A stretch of 62,011 bases of DNA, from the NCBI GenBank assembly GCA_003134855.1, contig PLCS01000005.1, positions 1 to 62,011 on the forward strand, written 5' to 3'. How positions within the stretch are numbered: position 1 is the stretch's first letter; each line of letters starts with the position of its first letter. Source of the DNA: Acidobacteriaceae bacterium (GTDB lineage: Bacteria > Acidobacteriota > Terriglobia > Terriglobales > Acidobacteriaceae). Position numbers and translations under genes: made by a program. Positions 55,957 through 62,011 of this stretch are shown piece after piece. The notes beneath the pieces were generated by a model. That model saw nothing but the letters and a program-made list of their open reading frames with translations. It was not told the origin of the DNA and searched no databases.

Positions 55957-56937
55957 TTGGCTCAAGAAAGGAAAGTTCACGTGACTGATGTTTTGAATTC
56001 CGATGTGCGGAGCGAGGCAGCGAGCGAGGTTCCCAGGGCCGCCGATGAGCTGGAACCGGCTAAGAAGTCCAAGTGGTACCGCTGGCGCAAGGACGGCACG
56101 GCGCTGGTGAGTTATCTGCTAGACAGTGAAGTCCATACCTTCGCCTTCAGCGTTGCGGCGAACGCGATTCTGTCTTTTATTCCTTTTACCGTGCTGCTCT
56201 ATACGCTCTGCCATTCGGTCTTTCATTGGACAATGATGACAGGCGTGGTCACTGACATGGTGGATTATTTTCTGCCTTCGGTGGCCACTCCAGTGGACGG
56301 TATTAACTGGATTGCGTACTACTTGGAGAGAACAGCAGCGCACCAAGGCGTGCAGTTTTTCTCGCTGATTATGATTTTGGTGGCTTGCACGGGCATCTTT
56401 TTGCCGCTGGAGGTCGCACTCAATCAGGCCTGGGGCGTGACCAAGAGTCGTAATTATCTTCAAAACCAGGTGATCGCCTTTGGCCTCGCAATCATTATGG
56501 TGGTGCTGGGCATGAGCAGCATTCTGCTGAACGCGTTGGCGCGCGGTGTGTTGAAGTTACTCTTCGATCACCAGACAAACATCAAATTTATCGATTTTCT
56601 TCTCAATTTTACTTTAAAGGGGACCGAGTTTGTGGTGCTAACCGCAACCACCGGCGTGGCTTCGATTCTGTTCTTCTTTTCGATCTACTGGCTGCTGCCC
56701 AACCGCAAGGTTCCCTGGCGTTCGGTGCTGCGCACCTCGATCTATACCGGAGTTATCTGGTTGGTGGCAAGATATATCTTTGTCCTTGTGTTACCGCACC
56801 TGGACTTGAGGGCGCTCTATGGGCCGTTCTTTGTCTCAGTGGGGCTGCTCTTCTGGGCCTACGTTTCCGGGTTGATTCTCTTTGCGGGAGCGCAGTTCAG
56901 CGTGGCGCGGATGGGGGAGAAGGGAAAGACGAGTTAG
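55957..56937 (+). CDS. YihY/BrkB-family membrane protein
   Basis: 326 residues with six membrane segments after a hydrophilic N-terminus of about 45. Family features: FAFSVAANAILSFIPFTVLL in TM1, LEVALNQAWGVTKSRNY, and YWLLPNRKVPWRSVLRTSIY. Formerly annotated as ribonuclease BN by mistake; the real function is unknown. The start is TTG 55957 with GGGAGAG upstream, or GTG 55981 with AAAGGAAAG. More A/T-rich than its neighbours. Convergent with gyrB. Confidence 0.87.
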   Translation: MAQERKVHVTDVLNSDVRSEAASEVPRAADELEPAKKSKWYRWRKDGTALVSYLLDSEVHTFAFSVAANAILSFIPFTVLLYTLCHSVFHWTMMTGVVTDMVDYFLPSVATPVDGINWIAYYLERTAAHQGVQFFSLIMILVACTGIFLPLEVALNQAWGVTKSRNYLQNQVIAFGLAIIMVVLGMSSILLNALARGVLKLLFDHQTNIKFIDFLLNFTLKGTEFVVLTATTGVASILFFFSIYWLLPNRKVPWRSVLRTSIYTGVIWLVARYIFVLVLPHLDLRALYGPFFVSVGLLFWAYVSGLILFAGAQFSVARMGEKGKTS

Positions 56938-56990
56938 TCTGAGGCAGATCGAATATCGCCTCATGAACAAGACCGATTGAGGCCGTGGTT

Positions 56991-57038
56991 TCCCACCCTA
57001 GCCGCAAAACAAAAACGCGGCGAGGGTGGAGCACCCAG
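56991..57038 (+). repeat. TCCCA-type palindromic element between convergent genes
   Basis: TCCCACCCTAGCCGC, A-rich loop, GCGGCGAGGGTGGAGCACCC, AG. Compared with the 44434 copy, CCAC/GTGG has become CCGC/GCGG, a compensated change. Lies between the YihY gene and gyrB. Confidence 0.88.
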
Positions 57039-57062
57039 TTCTCTGTTTGTGTTCAGCCAGCC

Positions 57063-60015
<2,953 letters not shown>

Positions 60016-60201
60016 ATGAAACTCGCCATTCGCATCTTCGTTCTGTCCATAGTCGTCGCCGGCGGCGCTGCCGCTGCTATTACACCCAAGACCGCTCCCG
60101 CTCTCCCCAACCATCAGTCGGCCTCCGCGAGTATGCCGATGCCAGGATGCGGCCCCGGCCAGCCGGGCGGCTGTATCGTGAGCCCTTCGTCCAGCAAGTA
60201 G
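60016..60201 (+). CDS. Small secreted peptide of unknown function
   Basis: 61 residues. A signal peptide (MKLAIRIFVLSIVVAGGAAA) leaves a mature peptide of about 40, rich in Pro, Ser and Gly, with two cysteines seven residues apart (MPGCGPGQPGGCIV). No homologue is known to me. It has its own good promoter and an AGAGG ribosome-binding site, so it is probably real and expressed. Confidence 0.7.
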   Translation: MKLAIRIFVLSIVVAGGAAAAITPKTAPALPNHQSASASMPMPGCGPGQPGGCIVSPSSSK

Positions 60202-60276
60202 CAAGCTTGACCAGGGCCGCGGCGGGAATTTGTCGGGGGAGATCCCACTTTTCTATTGTGTGGCAGCGCGTTTAGC

Positions 60277-60304
60277 GCTATTCTATGATTGTTCTTAGAA
60301 TAGC
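60277..60304 (+). promoter_or_regulatory. Inverted repeat just upstream of the 60317 gene
   Basis: Perfect 9-bp arms GCTATTCTA / TAGAATAGC with a ten-base loop. The right arm ends just as the CCGGAGG ribosome-binding site begins, so it could be a protein-binding site or a translation-modulating hairpin. Confidence 0.45.
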
Positions 60305-60316
60305 CGGAGGCGTGTG

Positions 60317-61177
60317 ATGTCTTCACAGACTGCAATGTCCCTGTTAAGCGTGGCTGAATTTGCACTTTGGGCGGCCTTCGGCTACCTGTTTTGGACCCGA
60401 GATCTGCATCGCCGCTTCCCTGCCATGGGGATCTACCTCGCCTTGCGCGTGGTTTCGATGCCCGTGCTGCTGGTCTTTTTCTATGGCCAGACGCGGCATT
60501 GGTTTAACGGCTCCTCTTTTTCCCTCTATTACTATGCCTACTGGATTGTGTACCTGGCCAGCACGGTGACGCTCTTCTTTGTCTGCATCGAGGTCTTTCG
60601 CTCCGCGCTTTCGGCTTTTTCCGGACTTCAGAGGCTGGGAACCATGGTCTTTCGCTGGATCGCTCTGGTCTCAGCGATCATCGGCTTTTCCACAATCTCC
60701 TTTTCGCATCGGGAGATCCCCATCCTTGCCGATATTGTCAATCGATTGATGCGCTCGGTCAGCATCCTTGAGCTCTGCCTGCTGGCCTTTCTCTGTCTGA
60801 GTATGAACACATTGCGCCTCTCGATTCGCGACATGGCCTTCGGGATTGCGCTGGGCTTCGGCCTGATGTCCTCAAGCGACTTTATCCTCGCTTCATTTTG
60901 GTCTCGCAAGACTTCCCTGACAGATCCCGTGCAATTCGTTTCTGAGTCAGTGACACTGGTCTTTCTGGGCATCTGGATCGCATACGCAGCCCTGCCCGAG
61001 CCGGTCCGCCGGCCGCTGGTGATGCCGGTCAACTCAACCATCCTGCGCTGGAATGAGATTGGCTCCGTTCTGGGCTACACCGGAACCCAGGTGGCCGTGC
61101 AGCCGGCGGGCGGCTTCGTTCTCACCGATGTCGAGAGGGTCGCCGAAAGGATGCCCATCCGGAACCTGAAGTATTAG
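60317..61177 (+). CDS. Multi-pass membrane protein of unknown function
   Basis: 286 residues and about seven membrane helices, from ATG 60317 (the codon before is GTG, also possible), six bases after CCGGAGG. The helices include LLSVAEFALWAAFGYLFWTR and YLALRVVSMPVLLVFFYGQ. The soluble C-terminal tail of about 50 residues (GTQVAVQPAGGFVLTDVERV) follows the last helix. No motif that I can assign. Converges on rpmA with a strong terminator between. Confidence 0.75.
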   Translation: MSSQTAMSLLSVAEFALWAAFGYLFWTRDLHRRFPAMGIYLALRVVSMPVLLVFFYGQTRHWFNGSSFSLYYYAYWIVYLASTVTLFFVCIEVFRSALSAFSGLQRLGTMVFRWIALVSAIIGFSTISFSHREIPILADIVNRLMRSVSILELCLLAFLCLSMNTLRLSIRDMAFGIALGFGLMSSSDFILASFWSRKTSLTDPVQFVSESVTLVFLGIWIAYAALPEPVRRPLVMPVNSTILRWNEIGSVLGYTGTQVAVQPAGGFVLTDVERVAERMPIRNLKY

Positions 61178-61192
61178 GGAATAGGGAACAGG

Positions 61193-61231
61193 ACGCAAAG
61201 AGGCCACGGCTGCGCCGTGGCCTCTTTGCGT
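61193..61231. terminator. Bidirectional terminator between the membrane protein gene and rpmA
   Basis: A perfect 18-bp stem ACGCAAAGAGGCCACGGC / GCCGTGGCCTCTTTGCGT with a three-base loop. Lying between convergent genes, it can serve both. An ATAGGGA-type heptad run (61174-61192) is directly beside it. Confidence 0.9.
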
Positions 61232-61246
61232 GAATCCGTGCCGAAA

Positions 61247-61510
61247 CTACTCGGCTGCTATAGGTTCGATCGAGGCAAAGCGTCCGCGTTTGCCGCGGTC
61301 GGCAAACTTGACCCGGCCGGTAACCTTGGCAAAGAGCGTGTCGTCGGAGCCGATGCCCACGTTGAGGCCCGGCTTGATGCGCGTGCCGCGTTGGCGCATG
61401 ATGATCGAGCCGCCGGTGATGAGTTCGCCGCCAAAGGCCTTTACGCCCAGCCGCTGTGCATTGGAGTCGCGTCCGTTTGTGGAGCTGCCTCCACCCTTCT
61501 TATGTGCCAT
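61247..61510 (-). CDS. rpmA: 50S ribosomal protein L27 (bL27)
   Basis: bL27 reaches the peptidyl-transferase centre with its N-terminus. 87 residues: [20 protein letters not shown], then [17 protein letters not shown]. No cleavable N-terminal extension of the Firmicutes type. Follows rplU, separated by a heptad hairpin. The usual next gene, obgE, is missing; a terminator follows instead. Confidence 0.97.
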   Translation of the reverse strand: MAHKKGGGSSTNGRDSNAQRLGVKAFGGELITGGSIIMRQRGTRIKPGLNVGIGSDDTLFAKVTGRVKFADRGKRGRFASIEPIAAE

Positions 61511-61527
61511 TGCCGAATCTCCTTTTC

Positions 61528-61635
61528 AAGCTGTCAGCTATCAGCCATCAGCTTTCAGTTCTGCCCGTTTGGGGCGAATCCTCTTTGTACCCACGATTGC
61601 CAAGCTGAAAGCTGAGAGCTGACAGCTGTAAGCTA
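61528..61635 (-). repeat. Heptad inverted repeat, rplU-rpmA spacer (C spelling)
   Basis: On the + strand: CTGTCAGCTATCAGCCATC and CAGCTTT units on the left (from 61528), GCTGAAAGCTGAGAGCTGAC on the right (to 61635). Same architecture as in the main ribosomal cluster, 43 kb away. Confidence 0.85.
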
Positions 61636-61962
61636 CTATGCGGCGGAGTAGGTGACGCCATCGGCCTCGATGGCCTTGATGCGCACCTCGGTAAAGTTCT
61701 GCCGGTGACCTTGCAGCTTCTTATACTGTTTCTTCCGCTTGAGGTGGAAGACCAGGATCTTATCGCCCCGTCCCTCGCCCATCACTTCAGCGATCACCTT
61801 GGCGGTGGACGGCTTGGCCACGGTTCCCGGCTCGCCGCTCACGGCCAGCACATCGCTGAACTCGATGGTCTGATTCTCGTCGGACACCACGCTCTCGATC
61901 TTCACCACGTCGCCTGGCGCGACACGATACTGCTTACCACCTGTGCGAATAACCGCGTACAT
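61636..61962 (-). CDS. rplU: 50S ribosomal protein L21 (bL21)
   Basis: bL21 binds 23S rRNA with L20. 108 residues beginning MYAVIRTGGKQYRVAPGDVV, with FHLKRKKQYKKLQGHRQNFT. First gene of rplU-rpmA; the 49 bases upstream to the window end show no clear promoter. Confidence 0.97.
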   Translation of the reverse strand: MYAVIRTGGKQYRVAPGDVVKIESVVSDENQTIEFSDVLAVSGEPGTVAKPSTAKVIAEVMGEGRGDKILVFHLKRKKQYKKLQGHRQNFTEVRIKAIEADGVTYSAA

Positions 61963-62011
61963 AAAGCCTCCAGCGCAAGTCCGGCCCGGCCGGTGCGCGC
62001 CTCAAGAAATT

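Overview
This window is a high-GC bacterial chromosome segment. Gene content points to Acidobacteriota, probably Acidobacteriaceae/Terriglobales: a 1335-residue Oar-like TonB-dependent receptor with an N-terminal carboxypeptidase-regulatory-like domain, a nadC-birA-coaX cofactor cluster, an SLBB/Wzz exopolysaccharide locus, and several secreted or membrane proteins I know only as unnamed acidobacterial families. The assignment is an inference; no rRNA or tRNA gene is present to confirm it.

Layout. (1) 1-19.4 kb, all + strand: the end of tuf, then the S10-spc-alpha supercluster in its classical order (rpsJ-rplC-rplD-rplW-rplB-rpsS-rplV-rpsC-rplP-rpmC-rpsQ-rplN-rplX-rplE-rpsZ-rpsH-rplF-rplR-rpsE-rpmD-rplO-secY-adk-map-infA-rpmJ-rpsM-rpsK-rpsD-rpoA-rplQ), closed by a strong intrinsic terminator at 19.38 kb. 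(2) 19.5-23.5 kb: two unknown proteins (one clearly secreted) flanking guaB and a VanZ-like gene on the - strand. (3) 23.7-35.5 kb, + strand: valS, a J-domain protein, nadC, birA, coaX, an unknown gene, an RlmD-type rRNA methyltransferase, comEC and a cytochrome c, tightly spaced as far as comEC. (4) 35.6-48.2 kb: the large TonB-dependent receptor, obgE, a ccmC/ccmD pair, a sugar/H+ symporter, a KH-R3H (Jag-like) protein, an aldo/keto reductase, an outer-membrane beta-barrel gene with a frameshifted partial duplicate 1 kb away, a four-repeat membrane protein and a small secreted protein. (5) 48.3-54.5 kb: exopolysaccharide genes (hexapeptide acyltransferase, polyprenyl-phosphate sugar transferase, SLBB export protein, Wzz-type protein). 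(6) 54.7-62 kb: queG, a YihY/BrkB membrane protein, gyrB, a small secreted peptide, a membrane protein, and rpmA-rplU.

The most unusual feature is a set of short-period repeats in the spacers of translation genes. Twelve spacers of the ribosomal supercluster, the rpmA-rplU spacer and the region upstream of obgE carry degenerate 7-nt tandem repeats (CAGYTNT in one arm, its complement in the other). Most are two-armed inverted arrays that fill the spacer from the stop codon to near the next ribosome-binding site. Each spacer mostly keeps one spelling in both arms. Two further spacers carry an 8-nt repeat and one carries a GGGACTA-type repeat. Apart from the copy upstream of obgE, I see no CAGYTNT arrays in the 40 kb of other genes.

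Two palindromic repeat families are also present. One (CCACC-TGC-GGTGG plus a GC hairpin) directly follows the stop codons of rpsJ and rplC, and lies inside rplV at the start of an unusual Lys/Ala-rich tail. The other (TCCCA...stem...TGGGGCACCCAG) lies in intergenic DNA and also in frame inside comEC and the TonB receptor gene. Several copies differ by paired, compensating base changes, which suggests the folded form is maintained. The usual rplU-rpmA-obgE cluster is split here, in a geometry that a single inversion would explain.
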